Shown here piece by piece: positions 9,213-16,552 of a stretch of 64,000 nt of DNA. A program made the translations under genes and the position numbers. Within the stretch, counting starts at the first letter, position 1, and the number at the start of each line of letters is the position of its first letter. The notes under the pieces were generated by a model. That model worked only from the letters and a program-made list of their open reading frames with translations, made no database searches and was not told where the DNA came from. Source of the DNA: Mucilaginibacter lacusdianchii (GTDB lineage Bacteria > Bacteroidota > Bacteroidia > Sphingobacteriales > Sphingobacteriaceae); NCBI RefSeq assembly GCF_009770985.1, contig NZ_WSRW01000001.1:1178001-1242000 (forward strand), in the 5' to 3' direction.

Positions 9213-9904
9213 TGGATATCGATAAAATCATCGCCCAAAATGCCTACAAACAACCGGATTGGGACCACCAGTTGGATGAGTACCTGCAAATGCAATTTGA
9301 TTCGGGCAGCATCAACAAAGAAAAAAAGGAGCATATCTTTTTCCAAAGCAACGAGTTGCTAATGGACATCGCAGCGAACTTCTTTAGTTATGGTAATTTT
9401 AAGGATAAATGGGATACATCCAAATGCCAATCGAATTTTGCAGGACAAGTGTTATTATTGAAATCCGAAAAAATGGATTTGACCTTTTATTGGGGGACTA
9501 ATGAAGAAAATTTTTATTTGGAAACCTACATCTACCATGCGCAAAATATACGCTTCATGACTGATGAGTTTTGGTCAATGATATTGGAATTGAAAAAATA
9601 CGGCAAATATGAGTTTTCTCCGATGGGCCGCGTGAAAGCGACAGAAAAACCTTACTTCGAAAATAAAACTAGTACTGTATTTCAAATATTACGAACCTTT
9701 ATGTTATACCAGGTGGAGAAAATGAACCAAAGCAATTTTGGGCAGTCGGAATTTATGGAGTTAGGCCAATTTACGATTAAATGGCCCTTTCATACAGATT
9801 GGGATACCTTACTAGAGCAAGCCTGTAAATCCTTTAAATTACTTTACATGCTCAACTACAAACTTTGGAAGATCAGTGATTTGGCAAACAAAATTAAAAA
9901 ATGA
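9212..9904 (+). CDS. Uncharacterised protein in the Hachiman operon
   Basis: This 230-residue protein has no motif I can name, no signal peptide and no membrane segment. It is rich in aromatic residues, with runs such as TFYWGTNEENFYLETYIYH, and looks like a soluble alpha/beta protein. Its ATG shares a base with the stop of the gene before it, and its end overlaps the next gene by four bases (ATGA). Such tight coupling with both neighbours suggests that its product acts with them, perhaps as an immunity or adaptor subunit, but no function can be assigned. Confidence 0.7.
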   Translation: MDIDKIIAQNAYKQPDWDHQLDEYLQMQFDSGSINKEKKEHIFFQSNELLMDIAANFFSYGNFKDKWDTSKCQSNFAGQVLLLKSEKMDLTFYWGTNEENFYLETYIYHAQNIRFMTDEFWSMILELKKYGKYEFSPMGRVKATEKPYFENKTSTVFQILRTFMLYQVEKMNQSNFGQSEFMELGQFTIKWPFHTDWDTLLEQACKSFKLLYMLNYKLWKISDLANKIKK

Positions 9905-10686
9905 GCGAGGAAATTGACGACAGATTTTACAAATGTTGTTTCAGGTTATCCCAAGAAGACATCGAGGCATTTAATGCAAATGATAACGGCCCGATCAACA
10001 ATGTAATGGCGGGGTTGGACAAACATTGCTTCGGCGTAAAGTTAGAGAAAGACATAAAAGGTCTTATCGTCAGCATGTTTTTTATCGATGGGCGTAAAGA
10101 ACTAAATGGCGACCTCATTGAACTAAGAATTGGCAACCAAGATTACTATGGCTTGTTGCTACGGTTCTGCGTCCTGATCGCACGTGATTACGATGACATT
10201 GATCCAGTTGATGCCTTTAATACTTATCAAAAGAAGTTAAGAGGTTTTTTAGAAAAGGATGGTTATTTTACCGTCACAAATTTTGAATTGGAACCGTTTA
10301 CTGGTAAAGAAGCCATAATGTTTGCACCAACTAAGAAAGGAATCGTCAAAATTGACTTCATCGATAAAGTAACCTTTTACCGTGACTTCTTCCAAAATAA
10401 TCATCAAATCCCCTCCGACTATTCGGCTTTTGTTTACCTAATGATCAATACCGATTCTTCACTGTTTAAAATTGGTTTCAGTAGAGATCCCACTTATCGG
10501 GAACGTACTTTACATTCGAAAGAGCCGTGTGTTTATTTAGTCGCCAAATGGCCCTGTCATAAGGCTGTAGAAAAAGAACTTCACCAGTTATATAAAGGCA
10601 AGCGCGTTCGCGGTGAATGGTTTAGTCTGAAATTCAAAGATCTCACAGAAATCGAAAACTTCATGAACCAGATTGTTGCGCAATGA
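9901..10686 (+). CDS. GIY-YIG nuclease-like protein (T5orf172-type C-terminal domain)
   Basis: This 261-residue protein has a C-terminal domain (about residues 175-255) of the T5orf172/MUG113 branch of the GIY-YIG fold. It starts with FVYLMIN, continues with LFKIGFSRDPTYRERTL containing the conserved arginine, then EKELHQLYKGKRVRGEWFSL containing the conserved glutamate region and the GEWF signature. The N-terminal 170 residues are not recognised. The domain is common in phage, mobile-element and defence proteins and may cut or bind DNA. The ATG overlaps the stop of the upstream gene by four bases, making this the fifth gene of the Hachiman operon. No clear terminator follows; an 8-bp inverted repeat (CGACACTT at 10727, AAGTGTCG at 10770) lies in the convergent gap. 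Confidence 0.72.
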   Translation: MSEEIDDRFYKCCFRLSQEDIEAFNANDNGPINNVMAGLDKHCFGVKLEKDIKGLIVSMFFIDGRKELNGDLIELRIGNQDYYGLLLRFCVLIARDYDDIDPVDAFNTYQKKLRGFLEKDGYFTVTNFELEPFTGKEAIMFAPTKKGIVKIDFIDKVTFYRDFFQNNHQIPSDYSAFVYLMINTDSSLFKIGFSRDPTYRERTLHSKEPCVYLVAKWPCHKAVEKELHQLYKGKRVRGEWFSLKFKDLTEIENFMNQIVAQ

Positions 10687-10821
10687 AACGTATCACCAGA
10701 ATTAAACTTAAGAATTTTTAAAGGTTCGACACTTTTAATTTTCCATTCAAACCCGATTTAGCATTTACTAAGTGTCGATAATGAGGTAGGTAAGAGTTTA
10801 ATTTTAAGCATTTTAAAAAAT

Positions 10822-12267
10822 TTAAACTGCCGGTTTAAGGAAATAATTATCAAGTGCTTCCTTGAGTTTTTTGTTCCCCATATCTTTTACCTTTTGCCGT
10901 ATCTCTTTCGGGCCAAAATAACTTATTTTATTTTTTCGGTAAGTAGAAACTGCGTCGTCCAAAACATCGGTCGCATCAGCGTCAAAGCCGCCAGTTGACC
11001 AGTATTCAAATTCTAAACGCTTCTTTTTATAAATTTCCTGCTTTTCTACCCAAGCTCTGAATGCGGGTATAGCGCGCTTCAGCCAATCTTCAACGTCGTC
11101 TTCCTCAACTTGGGACTTCTTACCCTTACATTCTGCAATTACAATCCGGTCGCTGTAAACTGCTAATACATCCATTTCATGCTTAGTTCCGGACTCATCC
11201 AGTATTTCCCTGCCAATTTCCATGTTTTGGCAATCTATTACATGAATATGGCCTACCGCGTATTCAAAAAGCGTACCGCGAATATTACCTAAAAGCCCTT
11301 CATTATAGACTTTCAGTTGCTTGATCAAATCCAAATATTTTTCAGGATCGGCTTTTAAACTGGCGGCGGCGTTATTTAAAATCGTCAATAGCTCTTTGAG
11401 CGTTTCGGCATATTTTGCTCCGAACAATTCGCCAATGAAGCCTACAATGATCCCTTTTTGTTTCAGTAACTCCAATGCTTCTTTATCCATGTCATCTACA
11501 ATAAGAAATGGTAACAAGCGTGGCGCCTTCTTAAAACTTTTGATGTGCTCTAATTTGGCGATAAAAAAAAGAACATCTTGCTTGTAAATAGGTACACCAA
11601 GCAAAATATCAGCGAGTAAGTAGCCAAAATTATTTTCGTTGTTACGCAGCCCAATTACTGGCGATAATCCTTTAAAACACCAATTGAACTTACCATATTC
11701 AGCGAATAGCTCCCCGCTGTTGTAGCTGATCAACCCGGTATTTTTAGTGATGCTGTGAAAACTATCCAGTACATAAGCCTTCACAGTTTCCAGTGCTTTG
11801 TTCATCATCCCGTTTCGTGGGCCTGCCTGAAGTTTTGGCGAGAGTATATAGTCGTCGCCGTTAAATATCACGATGTTTTGAGAAACAAACTTTTGCATCA
11901 CGATCTTAAAGGGCAAATGGCCCTTTAAAGGTATAACTGGATAATTGGTGTAACTTGTCAGATATTGCTGACTAATGATACCTTGATGTAGTTGCAGGGC
12001 ATTTAACGTATACCAATATTTCAATCCATGCTCATACATTAGCTTTGCCAAAATCGGGTACACCAGATCTTCATCGGCATGTTCTTGCAAATAGATTAAT
12101 GACTGATTGCTTTTGAAAAAACCCTTTATCCTAAGCACCTCCTTTGCTCTCGAAATATTTTGACTGGCCGTATTAATACTCATATCACCAGATTTTGCTA
12201 GCAGCTGAGCCAGCTCGCTGCTAATTAGCGGCCCCTTAATTTTCAAAAGTCGTTCAATGGTTGTCAT
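10822..12267 (-). CDS. Winged-helix plus PD-(D/E)xK nuclease protein
   Basis: This 481-residue protein seems to join two parts. Residues 1-55 (GPLISSELAQLLAKSG then ISRAKEVLRIKGFF) look like a winged-helix DNA-binding domain. Near residues 363-385 is a restriction-endonuclease-like core: HEMDVLAVYSDR followed by VIAECKGKK, giving the D...ExK triad. The middle is unrecognised. A DNase role in defence is inferred from the fold and from its place in the defence cargo, convergent with the Hachiman operon and with its own 197-bp upstream region. No methyltransferase or helicase accompanies it, so it may be a stand-alone restriction-type protein. Confidence 0.6.
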   Translation of the reverse strand: MTTIERLLKIKGPLISSELAQLLAKSGDMSINTASQNISRAKEVLRIKGFFKSNQSLIYLQEHADEDLVYPILAKLMYEHGLKYWYTLNALQLHQGIISQQYLTSYTNYPVIPLKGHLPFKIVMQKFVSQNIVIFNGDDYILSPKLQAGPRNGMMNKALETVKAYVLDSFHSITKNTGLISYNSGELFAEYGKFNWCFKGLSPVIGLRNNENNFGYLLADILLGVPIYKQDVLFFIAKLEHIKSFKKAPRLLPFLIVDDMDKEALELLKQKGIIVGFIGELFGAKYAETLKELLTILNNAAASLKADPEKYLDLIKQLKVYNEGLLGNIRGTLFEYAVGHIHVIDCQNMEIGREILDESGTKHEMDVLAVYSDRIVIAECKGKKSQVEEDDVEDWLKRAIPAFRAWVEKQEIYKKKRLEFEYWSTGGFDADATDVLDDAVSTYRKNKISYFGPKEIRQKVKDMGNKKLKEALDNYFLKPAV

Positions 12268-12464
12268 ATCACACTATATATAAAAAACTCGTTAGAGTTT
12301 TTGCAATACAATTTTTTTTAAATTTTTCGGCGTTTCCTTTGGTTTTAAGCAGTTTTAATTTTTAAAAATAAGATTTTTTGCTGTCATATCAGTTTTTGTA
12401 CATTATGATTGTCTAACAGGATTTTATTATGTCACAACGTTTTTTATACGAATACCGCTATGCA

Positions 12465-13799
12465 TCAAAGACATATAGCATTATAAACATAGACCACTTT
12501 CTTTCTGAGCTTTAATGGTTTGAAAACAATTGAATAAAACTCACTTATTCCTTTAAGGTATTTATCCTCAAATTCTTTAAAGTGCTGCCTTAAGATAGTC
12601 AGCCGGTTATTGCTTTCCTGTAGCTGCTCCAGCAGGTCATTATTTAGCACTGAGGGCAACAGATAGTAGTGATAGCCTGAACGCTGACTTACAAAGAAAC
12701 GCGGCGTTTGATTAGTAAGCGTTAGTTCCTTGCCTTGCTTATCAGTAATCAACGCTTCCAGCATAAAATGATCTGAATACTCTGTCAGCAGAAAGCTTAA
12801 AGTCACTGGAGTATTGGCAATTACACAATCCACCATGCAACTTTTAGTTGGTTTGTATTTTTTGATCGAGCTTAACATGCGGAAATTCACATACAAAAAC
12901 TCCTCCGCGCTTAATCTAAAGGCCATTGCTTTGTGCCATAGCCCCAGCATCTCCTTTTTACGCTCCTGTCTTTGCTGCGCCGTTTGCCTGACGTCTTCCA
13001 CCGGCGCTTCCATATCCCACATTTGCTTGCAAATGGCATTTAATTCTAACTGTACTGGTGTCAGTGAAATACTATCTGGTAACTGATGGTGGATTAAAAA
13101 CTGCTTAAAAGAAACAATACACTCGCCTGCCTTATCCGTGGTGCCCCAAAAGGGCACCAGTACTGGCAAAGCCGAACGGTATTGCCTGCCCCGGCTAATG
13201 ATGCAATATCCAAGTACGTCGCGTTTGGAATCTATGGGGAGGGCTGCTGCTATTCTGCCGTTACCGTTTTCCTTCTCCAGTTGAGGTAAAGCAAAATGCT
13301 CAAATCCTGCTTCTGGTCGGTAGATGCTGCCAAATTCCTTTTGTGGCTTAATAGAGATATAGTACTCTTTGACAGTTACCTCTAAATACCTCTCCTTTCC
13401 TCTCTCAGTGGTACTGATGCCCGGCCAGTAAAACTGTTTCAGGTCAACCGATTCATCGTGGTGACCAATTAAGTAACGCAATCCAAGGTAAGCATGCTTG
13501 CAGAGTTTCCTGCTCGGCATACCGCAATCGCAACTCACTTCCAGTTCGCCTGGGCTTACATGAAAGAGTATAAAATAGTCCTTGGGGTCATTTTTTATAT
13601 GTACCCTGAGTTTGGCCACCTCCCTTTCGAAGCTGATATGACGCGCGTAAGTGCCCATCATGCGCCGGTACCCTACCGGCACCTCGCCAAAATGATCATC
13701 CAGTGTCTGGCGTAACAGTGTAAACTTTTGCTCCAAGGGCAGGACGTAAAAGAAGGTATCACCCGGAATAACCTCCTGTACTTTAGCTGGCTTCTTCAT
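12465..13799 (-). CDS. SWIM zinc-finger protein
   Basis: This protein of about 444 residues contains a SWIM zinc finger: VSCDCG then KLCKHAYLGL, giving CxC...CxH at about residues 87-101. SWIM fingers bind DNA or proteins and occur in bacterial SNF2-associated and mobile-element proteins. I chose the ATG at 13799 (MKKPAKVQ) because the longer frame to 13892 would run far into the upstream gene; the chosen start overlaps that gene by 17 bases, consistent with translational coupling. The region after the finger is unrecognised. It forms an operon with the HEPN protein upstream. Confidence 0.7.
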   Translation of the reverse strand: MKKPAKVQEVIPGDTFFYVLPLEQKFTLLRQTLDDHFGEVPVGYRRMMGTYARHISFEREVAKLRVHIKNDPKDYFILFHVSPGELEVSCDCGMPSRKLCKHAYLGLRYLIGHHDESVDLKQFYWPGISTTERGKERYLEVTVKEYYISIKPQKEFGSIYRPEAGFEHFALPQLEKENGNGRIAAALPIDSKRDVLGYCIISRGRQYRSALPVLVPFWGTTDKAGECIVSFKQFLIHHQLPDSISLTPVQLELNAICKQMWDMEAPVEDVRQTAQQRQERKKEMLGLWHKAMAFRLSAEEFLYVNFRMLSSIKKYKPTKSCMVDCVIANTPVTLSFLLTEYSDHFMLEALITDKQGKELTLTNQTPRFFVSQRSGYHYYLLPSVLNNDLLEQLQESNNRLTILRQHFKEFEDKYLKGISEFYSIVFKPLKLRKKVVYVYNAICL

Positions 13800-14868
13800 G
13801 AAATAAAGATTGAAGTGAAACGCCTGTATTAATTGTAGATGTCTCCTGCCTATTGGGATAGTGCTGCTTACAAAGTTCTTGAGCCTTTGCAAGCAAGCTT
13901 TCTACCTTACTTGATATTTCTTCGACTTGATGGTCGGTAACGGAAAAATCATCCTTATAGCGAGATGCTACATAAGCCTCCTCCAGTAACGCAGTCAATT
14001 TTTGCCCTTCTTCAGTATCAGCCAGCAGGCAATGATTTAAATGAGGCGCTACCACTTGCATGGGCTTTTGCAGTGTCCTGATGGAGTGATTGCGAATCTC
14101 CAGGTCATACAGTCCCCTAAGCAGGGCACGGTATGTCAATTCTGCTACCTGGTGCAGCATAAAAAACGTGATGGCATTACCGCTGTCTTCGGGTTCACCG
14201 AAATGATTGCGGGCGCATTCCATAAAACTTTCAGCTTTTTGTAAGCCGCTTTCTAAATGATGCTTAGCCGCTTGCAGACTTAGATAAAACTGTTCCCCGT
14301 CAATTTTAGGTGCTGCATATTTACCATCGTTGTATATGAGGTTATCCGGCAAACAGTACCTTGAGTAAAAGACATGCCCTTCACTGGTGAGCTGATTCAA
14401 ATAGCAGTATTGCAATACGGAACAGGTGAGCCGTTCATCACCAAGCTTGACCAGTTCCATCAGCGGTTCAAAATCCTTAACCTTACTCGTCCTGTTATCC
14501 GGAACAATAATGATTAAGTGTATGTAGCTTTGTTCACTGTCTGCCGCATCGGAATGATGCAGAATACAGTAAACTTTAGTTGGCTGGATTAAGGTGATTA
14601 ATAGCTTGATGAGTTCTTCCCGATTATAGCAAGGAAAATTTACTATCGGTAAAGGCATGAACTTAACGTCTGGTGCCTGCTTTTCTTCTTTCGCAAGTGC
14701 TCCGATGGCCGTATAGTTAGATGCCATCTGCCTGATGTCTTCCAAGGTCGGTTTGTCTGCATGATTGAGCCAGAACTGGAACTGGTCTTCTAAAAATTGA
14801 ATGATGCTGCGGGGCTGCTGATTTGCCGGGGCTGCTTTTAAGGGCGTGTTTGAGTGGCTGGTTTCCAT
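13783..14868 (-). CDS. HEPN-domain protein with possible degenerate nucleotidyltransferase part
   Basis: This 361-residue protein has a HEPN-like helical domain at about residues 205-335: FYLSLQAAKHHLESG, a FFMLHQVAELTYRALLRG helix, an RNHSIRTL segment and a VASRYKDDF segment, matching the pattern of nucleotidyltransferase-linked HEPN proteins. The N-terminal half has a strand (YIHLIIIVP) reminiscent of a nucleotidyltransferase fold but lacks the GSxxxGxxxxxSDxD active-site motif. HEPN proteins are often RNases in toxin-antitoxin or defence systems; that activity is not shown here. It overlaps the SWIM gene and is divergent from the XRE regulator across a 117-bp gap. Confidence 0.65.
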   Translation of the reverse strand: METSHSNTPLKAAPANQQPRSIIQFLEDQFQFWLNHADKPTLEDIRQMASNYTAIGALAKEEKQAPDVKFMPLPIVNFPCYNREELIKLLITLIQPTKVYCILHHSDAADSEQSYIHLIIIVPDNRTSKVKDFEPLMELVKLGDERLTCSVLQYCYLNQLTSEGHVFYSRYCLPDNLIYNDGKYAAPKIDGEQFYLSLQAAKHHLESGLQKAESFMECARNHFGEPEDSGNAITFFMLHQVAELTYRALLRGLYDLEIRNHSIRTLQKPMQVVAPHLNHCLLADTEEGQKLTALLEEAYVASRYKDDFSVTDHQVEEISSKVESLLAKAQELCKQHYPNRQETSTINTGVSLQSLFHEEAS

Positions 14869-14985
14869 AACTTTGTTGCTTTTCTCAAAGCTTGCAGTCA
14901 GGCTGCCTGTAGCGAACCAAATCCCTTTGTATTTTACAAAACGGCGCTTGTTTCGTACTTTTACGTAAATTCATACTTTTGAGCA

Positions 14986-15390
14986 ATGGAAGACACTACC
15001 TTACACATCGGCAGAAAGATCGGACGCATCCGCGAAATGAAAGGCATCAAGCAGGAAGCCCTGGCCATTGAACTGGGTGTAAGCCAGCAAACCGTGTCTA
15101 ACATTGAAAAGAGCTCTAAAGTAGAAGATGAAGTGCTGGAAAAGATTGCCAAAGCTTTAGGCGTTACCGGCGATGCCATCCGTAATTTTAGCGAAGAAGC
15201 TGTGACTAACTATTTTAATACTTTCAATGACAGCAGCGTTAATCAGGGTGCCGTTGGTTCGAATAACTTTAATTGTACATTCAATCCCTTGGACAAGCTT
15301 TTAGAAATCATCGAAGAAAATAAGAAGCTTTACGAACGCTTACTAGATAGTGAGCGGGAGAAAGTGGAAATGCTAAAAAAAAAGATCTAG
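14986..15390 (+). CDS. XRE-family HTH regulator with C-terminal coiled coil
   Basis: This 134-residue regulator has a Cro/CI-type helix-turn-helix at residues 8-62 (IGRKIGRIREMKGIKQEALA, then GVSQQTVSNIEK) and a C-terminal helix rich in Glu, Lys and Leu that probably dimerises. TACTTTT occurs twice in its upstream region (14956-14962 and 14974-14980), one copy extending to a TACTTTTG -7-like box just before the ATG; these could be the promoter and an autoregulatory site. It is divergent from the HEPN/SWIM operon, whose expression it may control. The last codons run through nine adenines, where a -1 slip would extend the protein by 88 residues. Confidence 0.88.
   Translation: MEDTTLHIGRKIGRIREMKGIKQEALAIELGVSQQTVSNIEKSSKVEDEVLEKIAKALGVTGDAIRNFSEEAVTNYFNTFNDSSVNQGAVGSNNFNCTFNPLDKLLEIIEENKKLYERLLDSEREKVEMLKKKI
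15375..15383 (+). other. A9 run: possible -1 frameshift site at the end of the XRE gene
   Basis: Nine consecutive A residues lie three codons before the TAG stop of the XRE gene. A -1 slip here joins the XRE frame to a downstream frame that is open without interruption to 15650. This could be programmed or transcriptional slippage, a real indel, or a sequencing error in the homopolymer. Confidence 0.45.
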
Positions 15391-15440
15391 CTCCATTCAT
15401 CACGCTGGCCGATAAAACCTATAGTGGCCGTTTGCAAGCC

Positions 15441-15650
15441 ATGGTCAGGGAGATTCCACCGCTAAACGAAAAGTACGATTCCTATTTTGACCTGCATGGC
15501 ATTGAAGATATCGGTGACCTGTTCGACGTTATCCAAGTACACAACAGTCCTGACATCACCGGCAAGCTAATTTGGAAAGGGAATCATGATTTGCCTACAG
15601 AACTTATCAGGGATATTACCCAGCTCTTCAACCGCTATTTTGTGGATTAA
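15441..15650 (+). CDS. Small hypothetical protein, or C-terminal extension of the XRE protein
   Basis: The ATG at 15441 gives a 69-residue acidic protein (MVREIPPLNEKYDS... ending NRYFVD) with no known motif. The frame is open well upstream, through the A9 run at 15375-15383, with protein-like composition (DLAPFITLADKTYSG), but has no earlier ATG. This suggests that it may be expressed as a -1 frameshift extension of the XRE regulator (about 222 residues in total). If independent, it starts 50 bases after the XRE stop in the same operon. Confidence 0.45.
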   Translation: MVREIPPLNEKYDSYFDLHGIEDIGDLFDVIQVHNSPDITGKLIWKGNHDLPTELIRDITQLFNRYFVD

Positions 15651-15975
15651 ACCATTGTAGGTACTTACCCTACCATCCTTTGCGCACAGTGCGGGCTTTG
15701 CACTGCTTAAACAGCCAAGAACCCAGAGCGGCGAAGGTGTCAAGGGCAGGCTACCGCTGAAAATCAAATAACTGCTGCCTACTTGCTATACCCTTGATGG
15801 CTTTGCTGCGGTGTTACCTTTGTGGTAGCAGTGCACTGCTTGGCTTTTTTGCAGCTAAAGGCAGGTATGTTACAAGCGCAGCGCGTTTCATTCCTGCATG
15901 GGCAGCGAGGCTGGCGGCGCAATGGAACCCGCCGCATAGCGCGTGGTGCAATGGAGCCGCCTGCCGAAGCTTGTC

Positions 15976-16002
15976 CTATCAAATATTGCGTATATTTGAT
16001 AG
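15976..16002. promoter_or_regulatory. Palindromic operator candidate
   Basis: CTATCAAATAT, TGCGT, ATATTTGATAG is a perfect inverted repeat with 11-bp arms. It ends 5 bp before the -33 element of the promoter at 16007-16037, a position where a bound dimer would block or aid RNA polymerase. The nearby XRE protein is a possible binder (inferred). Confidence 0.6.
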
Positions 16003-16006
16003 CAAC

Positions 16007-16037
16007 ATTGTTTTGAATAAAAGATTCTCTATCTTTG
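16007..16037 (+). promoter_or_regulatory. Bacteroidota-type promoter for the metallopeptidase/deaminase operon
   Basis: ATTG at 16007-16010, a 19-base spacer and TATCTTTG at 16030-16037 match the -33/-7 promoter pattern of Bacteroidota. Transcription would start near 16045, leaving a leader of about 195 bases. Confidence 0.6.
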
Positions 16038-16238
16038 CGCGCTTCAAATTCTTCCAAAGAAAATGTAGTTCATTGCTATTCAAATAACATTTATATTATT
16101 GAATCTTAAATACTTACAGTATCTTCCACAAGCAATTATAAAATTTTTAAGAAATCTTTTTTAATATAAATTTTTCTTATAATTGAACATTATCCAATTT
16201 CTTTCGTTAAATTTATAAATATCCTTAATCAATATTAC

Positions 16239-16541
16239 ATGCTTAGATCTCATAACATACAGGATGTTGAGGTAGATTTTTTCCTTTCTTTTTTAGATCA
16301 TGCGATTAAAGGAGAAGCAAAATATAGAGATTTAGTTGCTCCTATCATCTTAGATGTAGCGCAACTTGCAAAAGGAGAGAAAGAAATTTATCAATTAGAC
16401 CGAGTAGGGCTTAACGTTAAAGTAATTCTTTTAAATACAGCTTCTGACATTCTAAAAGAGGTTACAGAAACCAATTTAGATACCTATTTAGAAGCACTAA
16501 ATAGTGTAATAAACAGTAGCAGGCAAACTGTATTTGCATAA
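16239..16541 (+). CDS. Small uncharacterised protein, first gene of a three-gene unit
   Basis: This 100-residue, mostly helical acidic protein has no motif I recognise. Segments such as DFFLSFLDHAI and LDTYLEALNSVI look like amphipathic helices. It is 11 bases upstream of the metallopeptidase gene and shares the same promoter region. By position it could be an antitoxin, inhibitor or adaptor for the peptidase, but this is only inference. Confidence 0.65.
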   Translation: MLRSHNIQDVEVDFFLSFLDHAIKGEAKYRDLVAPIILDVAQLAKGEKEIYQLDRVGLNVKVILLNTASDILKEVTETNLDTYLEALNSVINSSRQTVFA

Positions 16542-16552
16542 GTTTATTATTT

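Larger units (their letters stand above)
15651..16238. other. 588-bp gene-free stretch with GC-rich part, palindrome and promoter
   Basis: No supported gene lies here. Bases about 15800-15975 are clearly more GC-rich than the surrounding element, with many GCGC/GCCGC steps, and open frames on both strands there look like composition artefacts. A perfect 11-bp inverted repeat (15976-16002) and a promoter (16007-16037) follow. The remaining 200 bp is an AT-rich leader to the gene at 16239. Confidence 0.6.

Noticed and set aside
15779..16087. Frames on both strands in the GC-rich gap
   Set aside because: They overlap each other, are rich in Arg, Ala and Cys because of the base composition, and cover the palindrome and promoter.
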